A stretch of DNA of 16,308 nucleotides. Source: Rhodoferax sp. (GTDB lineage: Bacteria; Pseudomonadota; Gammaproteobacteria; Burkholderiales; Burkholderiaceae_C). Position numbers and translations under genes: made by a program. Numbering within the stretch: the first letter of the stretch is position 1; each line of letters opens with the position of its first letter. The DNA lies in NCBI GenBank assembly GCA_028292305.1, contig JAQGMQ010000527.1:1-16308 (forward strand), written 5' to 3'. Of this stretch, positions 6,479-14,577 are shown in pieces. The notes beneath the pieces were generated by a model, which was not told the origin of the DNA, made no database searches, and saw only the letters and a list, made by a program, of their open reading frames with translations.

Positions 6479-6508
6479 AAATACCAATTATTCATGAAGT
6501 CCCGTTTG

Positions 6509-7543
6509 ATGAGCACCTCCATCCAATCACCCTTCGCGCCCAGGCCCTTGAGCCGCGGCCGCATTGCCGCACCACAGGCCCCTTATGCAGGCGCAGGTGA
6601 GGCGGGCCCGGTCACCTGCCTGATCGGTGTGGACGGTGGCGGCACCTCGACCCGGGCCCGGTTGCGCAACGTGCACGCGCCAGTCGGCCAGGCGGCCTTT
6701 GCCGAAGGTGTCGCCGGCCCATCGGCGTTGGGCCAGGGCATTGGACAAGCCTGGCGTCACATCGGCCAGGCCATTGCCAACGCCTTTGCCCATGCCGGCA
6801 CGGAACCCGTGGAGCCCGCGCACTGCGCACTGGGGCTGGGTTTGTCTGGCGCACACCACGCGCCGTGGCGCGACGCATTTCTGGCGGCCAACCCGGGCTA
6901 TGCGCGCATCGCCCTGCACACCGATTCCTATGCGGCGCTGCTCGGCGCGCACGGCGGGCGGCCCGGCATGATCGTGATCTCCGGCACCGGCTCGGTGGGC
7001 GAGGCGCTGTATGCCGACGGGACCACCGCCACCGTGGGTGGCTGGGGTTTTCCGTCCGGCGATGAAGGCAGCGGTGCCAGCCTGGGCATGCGCGCTGCAC
7101 AAGTGGCGCAATTTGCACTGGACGGACGCGGCCGGGCCGGCCCCCTGGCCGAGGCGGTGCTGGCCGTCACCGGCCGCAGCGCGGTGCAGTTGCAGGCGTG
7201 GTGCGCCCAGGCCCGGCAATTCGAATACGCATCGCTGGCGCCCCTGGTGTTCGAAGCCGAAGCCAGCGACTCCGCCGCGGCCGGGCTTCTGGTCGACGCG
7301 GTCCAGGCCATCGAAGCCGACCTGCTGGCGCTCGATTCGCACGGCGAATTGCCCTTGGTGATGCTGGGCAGCATCGGGCGGCGCCTGCAGCCGCGGCTGG
7401 CAATGTGGGCGCAGTCGCGCTGCATCGGCCCTGTAGGTGATCCCATCGACGGTGCACTCTGCCTGGCCGCGCAATTGTTGCCGCCGCTGGTGTCGCTGGT
7501 CCCGCCACCCTCGACGAGCGGCAAGGCCGAGGTGCCCACGTGA
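6509..7543 (+). CDS. BadF/BadG/BcrA/BcrD-type kinase, probable N-acetylglucosamine kinase
   Basis: A sugar kinase of the ASKHA (actin-like ATPase) fold, probably making GlcNAc-6-phosphate in the cytoplasm. Motifs: phosphate loop GVDGGGTST (40-48), the connecting segment HTDSYAALLGAHGG (137-150), the adenosine-loop motif VISGTGS (156-162) and GGWGFPSGDEGSG (177-189). The family core starts at CLIGVDGGG, so about 35 residues precede it, more than usual. The start is uncertain: ATG at 6509 and ATG at 6494 are in frame, neither has a ribosome site, and the frame stays open back to 6134. The 3' end overlaps nagA by GTGA. The neighbours nagA, the SIS deaminase and the GH3 gene support GlcNAc as substrate; glucosamine is the main alternative. 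Confidence 0.85.
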   Translation: MSTSIQSPFAPRPLSRGRIAAPQAPYAGAGEAGPVTCLIGVDGGGTSTRARLRNVHAPVGQAAFAEGVAGPSALGQGIGQAWRHIGQAIANAFAHAGTEPVEPAHCALGLGLSGAHHAPWRDAFLAANPGYARIALHTDSYAALLGAHGGRPGMIVISGTGSVGEALYADGTTATVGGWGFPSGDEGSGASLGMRAAQVAQFALDGRGRAGPLAEAVLAVTGRSAVQLQAWCAQARQFEYASLAPLVFEAEASDSAAAGLLVDAVQAIEADLLALDSHGELPLVMLGSIGRRLQPRLAMWAQSRCIGPVGDPIDGALCLAAQLLPPLVSLVPPPSTSGKAEVPT

Positions 7544-8670
7544 GCGGCGCCACGCGCCTCGAGGGCATGGTCCTCACGCCCCGCGGATTTCTGCAGGGTT
7601 CACTGGTCCATGCCGACGGCCGGGTGCTCGCCGTCACGGGGCAGCCGGTGACCGAGGCCGAAGCGCGCGCGTCCGCGTTGCCGCTGGTCCTGCCGGGCTT
7701 CGTCGACCTGCATGTGCACGGCGGCGGAGGCCAGGACGTGATGCAGGGCGGCAATGCGATCGACACCATCGCCCAGCTGCATGCGCGCCACGGCACGACC
7801 GCGTTGCTGGCCACCACCATGACCGCCACCCACGATGAATTGCGTGTGGCGATGGGCGCGCTGGCGCCGGCCTGCGCGCACCGGCCGCGGCAAGGCGCGT
7901 TCGTGCTCGGCGTCCACCTGGAAGGGCCGTTCATCAACCCCGGCAAGCTGGGCGCACAGCCACCGCTGACCCGCGCGGCCTCGTTGCTCGAGACCGAGCT
8001 GCTCAACACGTTTGCGCCGATCCGGCTGATCACACTGGCACCCGAACTGCCTGGCGTGCTCGAACTCATCCCGTTGCTGCGCCAGGCCGGCTACCGCATC
8101 CACATCGGCCACACCGCCGGCAGCTACGACAACGGCGTGGCCGCGCTGCGGCAGGGCGCTTGCGGTTTCACCCACCTGTTCAACGCCATGAGCGGCCTGC
8201 ACCACCGCGAGCCCGGCATGGTGGGCGCGGCGCTGGCCGAAGCCGATGCGGCCGAACTCATTCCCGACCTGCTGCACGTGCACCCCGGTGCGATCCGCGT
8301 GGCCCTGCGCTGCATCCCCCGGCTGTATTGCGTGACCGACTCCACCGCAGCCGCGGGCATGCCCGACGGCGACTACCTCCTGGGGCGCCACCGCGTGGCC
8401 AAGTGCCTGGGCGGCGTGCGCCTGCCCGACGGCACGCTGGCCGGCAGCGCGCTGACCATGGACCAGGCCCTGCGCAACCTGGTCTCGCTGGGCCTGGGCC
8501 TGATCGACGCCTCGCGCCGCGTCTCCACCTTTGCGGCCGACCACATCGGCCTGGCCGACCACGGCCGGCTGCAAACCGGCGCCTGGGCCAATCTGGTCGT
8601 GCTGGATCCATCGCTGCGTCTGCAGCGCGTCATCATCGAAGGAGAAGAAATTGAAATCACGCATGCTTGA
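7540..8670 (+). CDS. nagA: N-acetylglucosamine-6-phosphate deacetylase
   Basis: A 376-residue amidohydrolase that converts GlcNAc-6-phosphate to glucosamine-6-phosphate and acetate. The metal-site and catalytic motifs are intact: DLHVHGGGG with His58 and His60, HLEGPF with Glu128, GHTAGSYD with His191, THLFNAMSGLHHREPG with His212, and the catalytic Asp267 in VTDSTAAAG. Length is normal for NagA. The start is GTG at 7540, overlapping the kinase stop as GTGA, which implies translational coupling. Its 3' end overlaps the next start in the same way. The HxH pair, often degenerate in E. coli-type NagA, is kept here, so one- or two-metal forms are both possible. The identification is firm. Confidence 0.96.
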   Translation: MSGATRLEGMVLTPRGFLQGSLVHADGRVLAVTGQPVTEAEARASALPLVLPGFVDLHVHGGGGQDVMQGGNAIDTIAQLHARHGTTALLATTMTATHDELRVAMGALAPACAHRPRQGAFVLGVHLEGPFINPGKLGAQPPLTRAASLLETELLNTFAPIRLITLAPELPGVLELIPLLRQAGYRIHIGHTAGSYDNGVAALRQGACGFTHLFNAMSGLHHREPGMVGAALAEADAAELIPDLLHVHPGAIRVALRCIPRLYCVTDSTAAAGMPDGDYLLGRHRVAKCLGGVRLPDGTLAGSALTMDQALRNLVSLGLGLIDASRRVSTFAADHIGLADHGRLQTGAWANLVVLDPSLRLQRVIIEGEEIEITHA

Positions 8671-9673
8671 AGAGGCCAGCCAGGCGCCCCAGGCCATGGC
8701 CCGCGCGCTGGCGCAGGACGGGTCGGCATTCGACGCTCTGGCGGCGCAGCTCCGCCTGCAACCCCCGAAGGCGGTGGTGACCGTGGCCCGCGGCAGTTCG
8801 GACCACGCGGCACAGTACTTCGCCTACCTGGCGATGGTGCGGCTGGGCGTGGCGGTCACCTCATTGCCGATGTCGCTGTTTACCGTGCACCAGGCACCGA
8901 TGTCGCCCGTGGGTGTGTTGGCGCTGGCGTTCTCGCAATCGGGCCAGAGCCCCGATCTGGTTGCACCCATGCGGTACTTCAAGAACGGCGGTGCCCGTAC
9001 CGTGGCCTTCGTGAACGACACCGCGTCGCCACTGGCCCGCGTGGCGCACACGGTCTTCGCACTCCATGCCGGCGCCGAGGTCAGCGTGGCCGCCACCAAG
9101 AGCTACATCGCGCAGCTGCTGGCCGGGGCCAGGCTGGTTGCCGCGTGGCAGGGCGATACCGGACTGAAAGCTGCGCTGTCGACCCTGCCCGAGGCCTTGC
9201 AGCGTGCGCTGGCACAAGACTGGAGCGCCGGCGTGGAAGCGCTGGTCGATGCCCAGCGCCTGTTCGTGATCGGCCGCGGCACGGGTCTGCCCATCGCGCA
9301 AGAGGCCGCGCTCAAGTTCAAGGAAACCTGCGGCATCCAGGCCGAGGCGTTTTCGGGCGCCGAAGTGAAGCACGGGCCCATGGCACTCATCGGCGAGGGT
9401 TATCCGCTGCTGGTGTTCGCACCACGCGGCCCGGCCCAGGCCGGCCTGCTGGACCTGGCCGACGAGATGCGCGACCGCGGCGCCGTAGTGCTGCTGGCCG
9501 CGCCGCCCGGCACGCCCGGCTGCAACCTTCCCTTGGCCACCACCGGCACCGAAGACCTCGACCCCATCGCCGCCATCCAGAGCTTCTACCCGATGGTCGA
9601 AGCGCTGGCACGCGCACGCGGCATGAATCCCGACACGCCCGAGTTCCTGGCCAAGGTGACCCGCACGCACTGA
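8651..9673 (+). CDS. SIS-domain glucosamine-6-phosphate deaminase (NagB-II type)
   Basis: A 340-residue protein with two sugar isomerase (SIS) domains, about residues 35-165 and 200-330, like the isomerase half of GlmS but without the glutaminase part. This architecture next to nagA is the NagB-II deaminase, which converts glucosamine-6-phosphate to fructose-6-phosphate and ammonia. Motifs: VARGSSDHA (46-54), SQSGQSPD (95-102), AATKSYIAQL (147-156), GRGTGLPIAQEAALKFKE (208-225) and AEVKHGP (237-243). I chose TTG at 8651 because AGGAG lies 6 bases upstream; ATG at 8663 has no such site and would shorten the protein by 4 residues. The start lies inside nagA, giving a 20-base overlap. AgaS-like galactosamine deaminases are relatives but do not fit the context. 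Confidence 0.9.
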   Translation: MKSRMLEEASQAPQAMARALAQDGSAFDALAAQLRLQPPKAVVTVARGSSDHAAQYFAYLAMVRLGVAVTSLPMSLFTVHQAPMSPVGVLALAFSQSGQSPDLVAPMRYFKNGGARTVAFVNDTASPLARVAHTVFALHAGAEVSVAATKSYIAQLLAGARLVAAWQGDTGLKAALSTLPEALQRALAQDWSAGVEALVDAQRLFVIGRGTGLPIAQEAALKFKETCGIQAEAFSGAEVKHGPMALIGEGYPLLVFAPRGPAQAGLLDLADEMRDRGAVVLLAAPPGTPGCNLPLATTGTEDLDPIAAIQSFYPMVEALARARGMNPDTPEFLAKVTRTH

Positions 9674-9729
9674 CTGCGGACCGCCCTTTTCCCCCATTCC
9701 CGTCCCACCACCACGTCAAAGAGAAACTT

Positions 9730-10989
9730 ATGAAACTCAAACACATCGCCATCGCCACATTGGCCGTCTGCGGGCTGGCATTGACCAGCACCGCCGGCGC
9801 CCAGGACAAGACCAAGGTCGAGTTCTGGACCATGAGCCTGAAGCCCAAGTTCACCGCGTACTTCCAGGACCTGGTGCAGAAATACGAAGCCGACAACCCC
9901 ACCGTCAAGCTCGACTGGGTCGACGTGCCCTGGGACGTGCTGCAGACCAAGCTGACGGCATCGATCGCCGCTGGCACACCCCCGGCGCTGGTGGCCTTGA
10001 ACGTGCCCTGGGCCTATGAGTATTCGCTGAGCGAAGTGATCCAGCCGGTGGACGCGCTGCTTGGCGCCGACCGCGGCATGTACCTGGAAGGCGCCATCAA
10101 GGACGTCAGCTTCAACGGCAAGGTGTACGGCTTTCCGCACTACAACGGCGCCAACGTGATGGCGTACAACGCCAGCCTGTTCCAGAAGGCCGGTCTCACC
10201 CAGGCACCGACCAGCCTGGACGAAGAACTCGAAGCGGCCAAGCTCATCAAGGCCAAGACCGGCCAGGCGGGCTGGTCGCCGGCGCTCGGCAAGGTGGCGG
10301 GCCTGTTCCTGCAGGAAGGCCTGCCGCTGGTGGAGAACGGCAAGGCCATCTTCAACTCGCCGCAGCACGTGGCGCTGATCACCAAGTTCGCCGGGGCCTA
10401 CAAGAGCGGCGCGCTGCTGAAGGACAACCTGTTTTCCGAAGACAACTTCCAGACCTCGATCGACGCCTACAAGTCGGGCCGGCTGGGCATGCTGGTGGCA
10501 CCGCCCTCGGCGCTGACCCGGGTGCGCGACGACGCCAAGGACATCTACGCCGTGACCGAAGTGGCACCCGCGCCGCTCGGGCCCACGGGCATCGCCGGCG
10601 GCGGCTGGTTGTTCCATTTCGCGATGCCCAGAGGTGTCGAAGGCAAGACCGCCGAGGCGGCCGCCAAGTTCGCCAAGACAGTGACCAACGACGCCAACCA
10701 GCTCGTGTTCGACAAGCTGGCCAGCACCTTCCCGACCACCCGCAAAGCCGCGCTCGATCCGTACTTCCAGGCGCTGCCGGCCAACGCCGGTGCCGCCGAA
10801 AAGGGTGTCGCCACCGGGGCCAAGAACATGGGCGCGATCCGTACCCTGTACGTGGCCGGCGTGCCTGATTTCGAGCAGCTCAACAAGCGCCTGCAGGACG
10901 CGGTCGAAGCCGGCGTGACTGGCCGCAAGGACATCAAGCTCGCGCTCACCGAAGCCACCGACTACTGGAACAGCCGGCTGAAAAAGTAA
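9730..10989 (+). CDS. Periplasmic sugar-binding protein of an ABC importer (family 1, MalE-like)
   Basis: A 419-residue extracellular solute-binding protein that captures the sugar in the periplasm. It has a Sec signal peptide: positive MKLKH, a hydrophobic core at residues 6-19 and a likely cut after TAGA (residue 24). The mature part opens KVEFWTMSLKP and has the family features DWVDVPWDVLQTKL, YGFPHYNGANVMAYN and SGRLGMLVAPPS. LAVC at residues 11-14 is not a good lipobox. It starts at ATG 9730, 56 bases after the deaminase, with a moderate AAAGAGA site. The genes around it point to GlcNAc, chitobiose or another GlcNAc glycoside as ligand; the sequence alone does not fix it. Confidence 0.92.
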   Translation: MKLKHIAIATLAVCGLALTSTAGAQDKTKVEFWTMSLKPKFTAYFQDLVQKYEADNPTVKLDWVDVPWDVLQTKLTASIAAGTPPALVALNVPWAYEYSLSEVIQPVDALLGADRGMYLEGAIKDVSFNGKVYGFPHYNGANVMAYNASLFQKAGLTQAPTSLDEELEAAKLIKAKTGQAGWSPALGKVAGLFLQEGLPLVENGKAIFNSPQHVALITKFAGAYKSGALLKDNLFSEDNFQTSIDAYKSGRLGMLVAPPSALTRVRDDAKDIYAVTEVAPAPLGPTGIAGGGWLFHFAMPRGVEGKTAEAAAKFAKTVTNDANQLVFDKLASTFPTTRKAALDPYFQALPANAGAAEKGVATGAKNMGAIRTLYVAGVPDFEQLNKRLQDAVEAGVTGRKDIKLALTEATDYWNSRLKK

Positions 10990-11006
10990 GCCGCAAGCTG
11001 CGCTGG

Positions 11007-11033
11007 CGCGGATCACCCGAACCCTGGTCCGCG
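11007..11033 (+). repeat. Inverted repeat CGCGGA...TCCGCG after the binding-protein gene
   Basis: CGCGGA (11007-11012) pairs exactly with TCCGCG (11028-11033) around a 15-base loop that can add a CC/GG pairing. No T-run follows, so it is not a standard terminator. Hairpins in this position often protect the abundant binding-protein message from 3' decay. Confidence 0.35.
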
Positions 11034-11072
11034 TCGCGCCGCGCAACCGCCTTTCCCCTGAAGTTTTCGCCT

Positions 11073-11095
11073 CCGACGGCTGTTGAAACCGTCGG
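11073..11095 (+). repeat. Inverted repeat CCGACGG...CCGTCGG between binding protein and permease
   Basis: A perfect 7-base stem (11073-11079 with 11089-11095) closes a 9-base loop. It is 52 bases ahead of the permease ATG and has no T-run. With the hairpin at 11007 it makes the 158-base gap the most structured internal gap of the operon and could set the binding protein to permease expression ratio. Confidence 0.4.
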
Positions 11096-11147
11096 CGTGT
11101 CGGCCCACGCCCGTACCCCACCCATAACCGCAAAAGCAGGTGCTGCC

Positions 11148-12023
11148 ATGACCCCAAAACCCGCCAGACCCCACACCTTCCAGGCCTGGGCGTTCCTCAC
11201 GCCGGCGCTGTTGTTGCTGGCGGCTTTCACGTTCTGGCCGGTGCTGTGGGGCAGCTACCTGGCCTTCACCGAATACAAGGTGATCACACCGCCGCGCTGG
11301 GTCGGGCTGAAGAATTTCGAAGTGCTGTTCGACGATCCGGTGTTCTGGAGCAGCCTCAGAAATTCAGCGCTGTACCTGTTGATCGTGCCGGTGATCCAGC
11401 TCGGCGCGATGCTGCTGGCGGTGCTGGTCAACAACAGCCTGCCCGGCATCAAGCTGTTTCGCGCGGCCTTCTACATGCCGGTCGTGACTTCGGTGTCCGT
11501 GGTCGGAATCATGTGGGGCTGGATGTACAACGAGCAGGGTCTCATCAACGGCGTGGTGCAGTGGCTGCATCTGGTCGATGAACCTGTGGGCTGGCTCACC
11601 GACGACCGCATCGCCATCTATTCGCTGATGTTCGTGACCATGTGGCGCGGCCTGGGCTGGTACATGGTGCTGTACCTCGGCGCACTGCAGTCGATTCCCA
11701 AGGACATCGAAGAAGCCGCCGTGCTGGACGGCGCCGGCCCCTGGCAGCGCTTCTGGACGATCACCGTGCCGATGATCGCGCCGACCATTCTGCTGTGCAG
11801 CGTGCTGTCGTCGCTGTCGGCGGTGAAGGTGCTCGAAGAGGTGCTGATCCTGACCAAGGGCGGGCCGATCAGCTCGACCTACACCGGCCTGTACTACGCC
11901 TACGACCAGGGCATCCGGGCCTTCAACTTCCCGCGGGCACTGGCGGCCAGCCTGGTGGTGAGTCTGTTTTGCATCGCCATCGCGGCGATCAATTTCCGCT
12001 TCATTCGTCCGCAGCACCGCTGA
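11148..12023 (+). CDS. ABC sugar importer permease 1 (MalF/UgpA type)
   Basis: A 291-residue inner-membrane permease with about six membrane helices: near residues 14-38, 75-97, 107-127, 157-180, 206-225 and 262-285. The EAA loop that docks the ATPase is EEAAVLDGAGPWQRFWTITVP (residues 188-208). FLTPALLLLAAFTFWPVLW is the usual first helix of this family. I chose ATG at 11148, with CAGG nearby, giving MTPKPARPHTFQ; a GTG at 11097 would add 17 residues but would start two bases after the hairpin. It pairs with the second permease 11 bases downstream. The substrate is inferred from context as a GlcNAc saccharide. Confidence 0.93.
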   Translation: MTPKPARPHTFQAWAFLTPALLLLAAFTFWPVLWGSYLAFTEYKVITPPRWVGLKNFEVLFDDPVFWSSLRNSALYLLIVPVIQLGAMLLAVLVNNSLPGIKLFRAAFYMPVVTSVSVVGIMWGWMYNEQGLINGVVQWLHLVDEPVGWLTDDRIAIYSLMFVTMWRGLGWYMVLYLGALQSIPKDIEEAAVLDGAGPWQRFWTITVPMIAPTILLCSVLSSLSAVKVLEEVLILTKGGPISSTYTGLYYAYDQGIRAFNFPRALAASLVVSLFCIAIAAINFRFIRPQHR

Positions 12024-12034
12024 GCGAGCCCGCC

Positions 12035-12949
12035 ATGAGCGCCACCCCCCTTCCCGTGATGCAGGCCGCCGACAGCCGGACCGCCCCTGCCCGGCCGACG
12101 CGCCGGCTCTTCAGCCCCCGCACCGCTTTTCTGCTGCGCCGTGGTACCCGCGTCGCTGCCCACTATGCGCTGCTGCTGGCGATTGCGCTGCTCTGCGCGT
12201 TCCCGATGCTGTGGACGCTTTCCACCGCGCTCGGCACCGAGGGCAATGTGTTCGCGTTCCCGCCGTCGTTGATCCCCAAGGGCATCTCGCTGGCCAACTT
12301 CATCGAAGTCTTTCGCGTGATCGGCATCGGCCAGTACTACTGGAATTCGGTGTGGATCACCTTCTGGACCGTGCTCTGGACGGTGGTGGTCTGTGCGCTC
12401 GCCGCTTACCCGTTGGCGCGCATGAAGTTCCGCGGCAAGGGCCTGGTGTTCGGCGTGATCCTGGCCACGCTGATGCTGCCGACCGAGGTCAACTTCCTGG
12501 TCAATTTCATCACGCTGACGCAGCTGAAGCTGGTCAATACCCACCTCGGCGTGATCCTGCCGACGATCGCCGGGGCGATCGGCATCTTCATGATGAAGAA
12601 CGCTTTCGAGGAAGTGCCGCAGGAGCTGCTCGACGCGGCCCGCATGGACGGCGCCTCCGAGTTCCGCATCTTCTGGCAGCTGATGTTGCCGCTGTCGCTG
12701 CCGCAGATCGCCACCCTGGTGATCCTGACGACGGTGACCACCTGGAACAACTTTCTGTGGCCCGGTGTGGCGCTGACCCGCAGCGAACTCATGCCGCTGG
12801 CGGTGGGGATTCTGGAGCTGTCGGGCACCTTTGGCAGCTCGACCCGCGTGATCGCCGCGGGTGCCGTGCTCACGGTGGCGCCAGCCCTGCTGGTGTTCTT
12901 CATGACCCAGCGCTTTTTCATGCGCGGCATGGAGGGCGCGGTGAAGTAG
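12035..12949 (+). CDS. ABC sugar importer permease 2 (MalG/UgpE type)
   Basis: A 304-residue inner-membrane permease. About 35 cytoplasmic residues rich in Arg, Pro and Ala precede the first helix (about 41-60), a longer tail than usual. The remaining helices follow the MalG plan, with LATLMLPTEVNFL near the middle and the EAA loop LLDAARMDGASEFRIFWQLM at residues 198-217. The start is ATG at 12035, 11 bases after permease 1, with a weak ribosome site, so translation may be coupled. The protein ends in the typical QRFFMRGMEGAVK. It forms the channel with permease 1. Confidence 0.93.
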   Translation: MSATPLPVMQAADSRTAPARPTRRLFSPRTAFLLRRGTRVAAHYALLLAIALLCAFPMLWTLSTALGTEGNVFAFPPSLIPKGISLANFIEVFRVIGIGQYYWNSVWITFWTVLWTVVVCALAAYPLARMKFRGKGLVFGVILATLMLPTEVNFLVNFITLTQLKLVNTHLGVILPTIAGAIGIFMMKNAFEEVPQELLDAARMDGASEFRIFWQLMLPLSLPQIATLVILTTVTTWNNFLWPGVALTRSELMPLAVGILELSGTFGSSTRVIAAGAVLTVAPALLVFFMTQRFFMRGMEGAVK

Positions 12950-13030
12950 GCGCCCCTGGCCTGCCTCTTCGCTCGTCACCAGGTCCGTCACATCACCCAT
13001 CCGCCGCACCTCCAATTTTCGAAAGCAAAC

Positions 13031-14557
13031 ATGCTCCCTTTTCTGAATCTGCAACGCGTGTTCAAACCCGGCCACCTGGTGATGGTGGGCCTCGAAGGTA
13101 CCAAGCTCGACCCGCAGCAAGCGCAATTCCTGCGCAGCCAGGGTCTCCGCGCGGTATGCCTGTTTCGCAGCAACCTGGGCAGCGCCGAAGAAGTGCGCCA
13201 GCTGACCACGGCGCTGCGCGGTGTCATGGGCCCGGGCGCGCTGATCGCGGTGGACCAGGAAGGCGGCGCCACGTCGCGCGCGCAGTTCCTGCCGCAGGCG
13301 CCTTCGGCCATGTGCCTTGGCGCGGCGGGCAACCCGATTCTGGCCGACCAGGTCGGCGCGGCGGTATCGCGCGGTCTGCGCAGCCTGGGCTTCAACTGGA
13401 ACTTCGCGCCGGTGCTCGACGTGAACAACAACCCGCTGAATCCGGTGATCGGCGAACGCAGTTTTTCGCAGGACCCGGCGGCCGTGGCGCGCATGGCCGG
13501 TGCCTGGATGCGCGGCGCGCTGCATGAGCGCGTGGCCTGCTGCGTGAAGCACTTTCCCGGCCACGGCGACACCCATGTCGACTCCCACCTCGCCCTGCCC
13601 ACGGTGGACAAATCGCTCAGTGAACTGCTGATGCTGGAGCTGCTGCCGTTTCACAAGCTGCGGCTCGACGCGCCGGCCATGATGACCGCGCACATCGTCT
13701 ACCCGCAGCTCGACCCGGCGCATCCGGCCACCTTGTCGCGGGTCATCCTGCGCGACCTGCTGCGCGACACCTGGAAATACAAGGGCGTGATCATCACCGA
13801 CTCGCTGGTGATGAAGGCCATCCATGACCGCTACGGCCACCATGCGGCCGCACCGATGGCCCTGCGCGCCGGCGCCGACATGGTGATGGCGCTCGGCACC
13901 CCGGCCGAGCAGGCGCAGGCGGTGCAGGCGCTGCAGGACGGCCTGGACGACGGCTCGCTCAGTGCCCGCGAGATGTTCCGCTCACGGCGCCGGCTCGACG
14001 ACCTGGCGCTGCGTTACCCGGCCGAGATCGGCGTGTATTCCGACGAGATGCGCGAGAGCGACGAACAGTTGATGCACCGCGCCTGGGCCGACGGCCTGTG
14101 CACCGTCGGCCTGGCCGAACCGCCGCGGCCAGGCACGCGTTTGCGGGTGATCACGCAGCGCAGCGTGGCGTCCGACCAGGTTTCCGAAGCCGGCGTGCCC
14201 GCGCAACGCGTCGTGCGCGTCTTCGACGGCTTCGACGACGTTGTGCTCGAGCAGGTCGACGATCTGGCGCAGCTGGATTGGCAGGCCCTGCCGCAGGACG
14301 ACCGGTTCACGGTGCTGGTCTCCAACAGCCGGGTGCGCTATGGCACCCAGGCCGCGCACTGGCGGCCCGACCTGCACATCGTGTTGTGGAACCCGTTCCA
14401 GGTGCTCGATGTCTGCGCGCCGGCGCTGGTGAGCTGGGGCTATGCCAACGGCGCGCTCGACGCCGTGCAGGCCTGGCTGGCCGGCACGCCGGCGAACGGC
14501 CGCAGCCCGGTGACGCTGCTGATCCCCGCGCCGGGCGGTCCCGCCGCATCCGTGTGA
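13031..14557 (+). CDS. Glycoside hydrolase family 3 beta-N-acetylhexosaminidase (NagZ-like, two-domain)
   Basis: A 508-residue GH3 enzyme that should release terminal beta-linked GlcNAc. The catalytic barrel covers about residues 1-330. VKHFPGHGDTHVDSH (172-186) is the NagZ signature, whose Asp184-His186 dyad acts as acid/base. Asp257 in VIITDSLVM is the expected nucleophile. AVDQEGG (73-79) and NFAPVLDV (124-131) line the sugar pocket. A further alpha/beta domain (about 370-505) recalls the longer Bacillus NagZ rather than the short E. coli one. There is no signal peptide, so it should act in the cytoplasm on imported sugar. It sits between permease and ATPase genes, which ties it to the transporter. 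The start is ATG at 13031 with a weak GAAAG site. Confidence 0.92.
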   Translation: MLPFLNLQRVFKPGHLVMVGLEGTKLDPQQAQFLRSQGLRAVCLFRSNLGSAEEVRQLTTALRGVMGPGALIAVDQEGGATSRAQFLPQAPSAMCLGAAGNPILADQVGAAVSRGLRSLGFNWNFAPVLDVNNNPLNPVIGERSFSQDPAAVARMAGAWMRGALHERVACCVKHFPGHGDTHVDSHLALPTVDKSLSELLMLELLPFHKLRLDAPAMMTAHIVYPQLDPAHPATLSRVILRDLLRDTWKYKGVIITDSLVMKAIHDRYGHHAAAPMALRAGADMVMALGTPAEQAQAVQALQDGLDDGSLSAREMFRSRRRLDDLALRYPAEIGVYSDEMRESDEQLMHRAWADGLCTVGLAEPPRPGTRLRVITQRSVASDQVSEAGVPAQRVVRVFDGFDDVVLEQVDDLAQLDWQALPQDDRFTVLVSNSRVRYGTQAAHWRPDLHIVLWNPFQVLDVCAPALVSWGYANGALDAVQAWLAGTPANGRSPVTLLIPAPGGPAASV

Positions 14558-14577
14558 ACCCAACCCAAAGGAACCCC

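Larger units (their letters stand above)
6045..6508. other. Divergent intergenic control region between the two operons
   Basis: These 464 bases contain no convincing gene on either strand. The left half (to about 6265) has the GC-rich composition of the neighbours. The right half (about 6270-6500) is markedly AT-rich, with runs such as CATAAAAGTATTAACAAATT. It holds a perfect inverted repeat near the left operon, two copies of CAAAGTGGT, a strong Shine-Dalgarno-like sequence with no start codon behind it, and overlapping inverted repeats just ahead of the kinase gene. It must contain the promoters of both operons, but no canonical -35/-10 pair stands out. Confidence 0.8.

Noticed and set aside
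9763..9774. Possible lipobox (LAVC) in the binding-protein signal peptide
   Set aside because: Val directly before the Cys does not fit the lipobox, and a good signal peptidase I site (AGA) follows at residue 24.
9586..11157. 523-codon open frame on the minus strand
   Set aside because: Antisense to the binding-protein gene, which has a signal peptide and clear family features; the shadow protein has none.
12950..13030. Terminator between permease 2 and the GH3 gene
   Set aside because: No stem with a T-run is visible in the 81-base gap, so the transcript probably continues.
11900..13843. 647-codon open frame on the minus strand
   Set aside because: Antisense to permease 2 and the GH3 gene. 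The translation is dominated by His, Arg and Gln and matches nothing I recognise.
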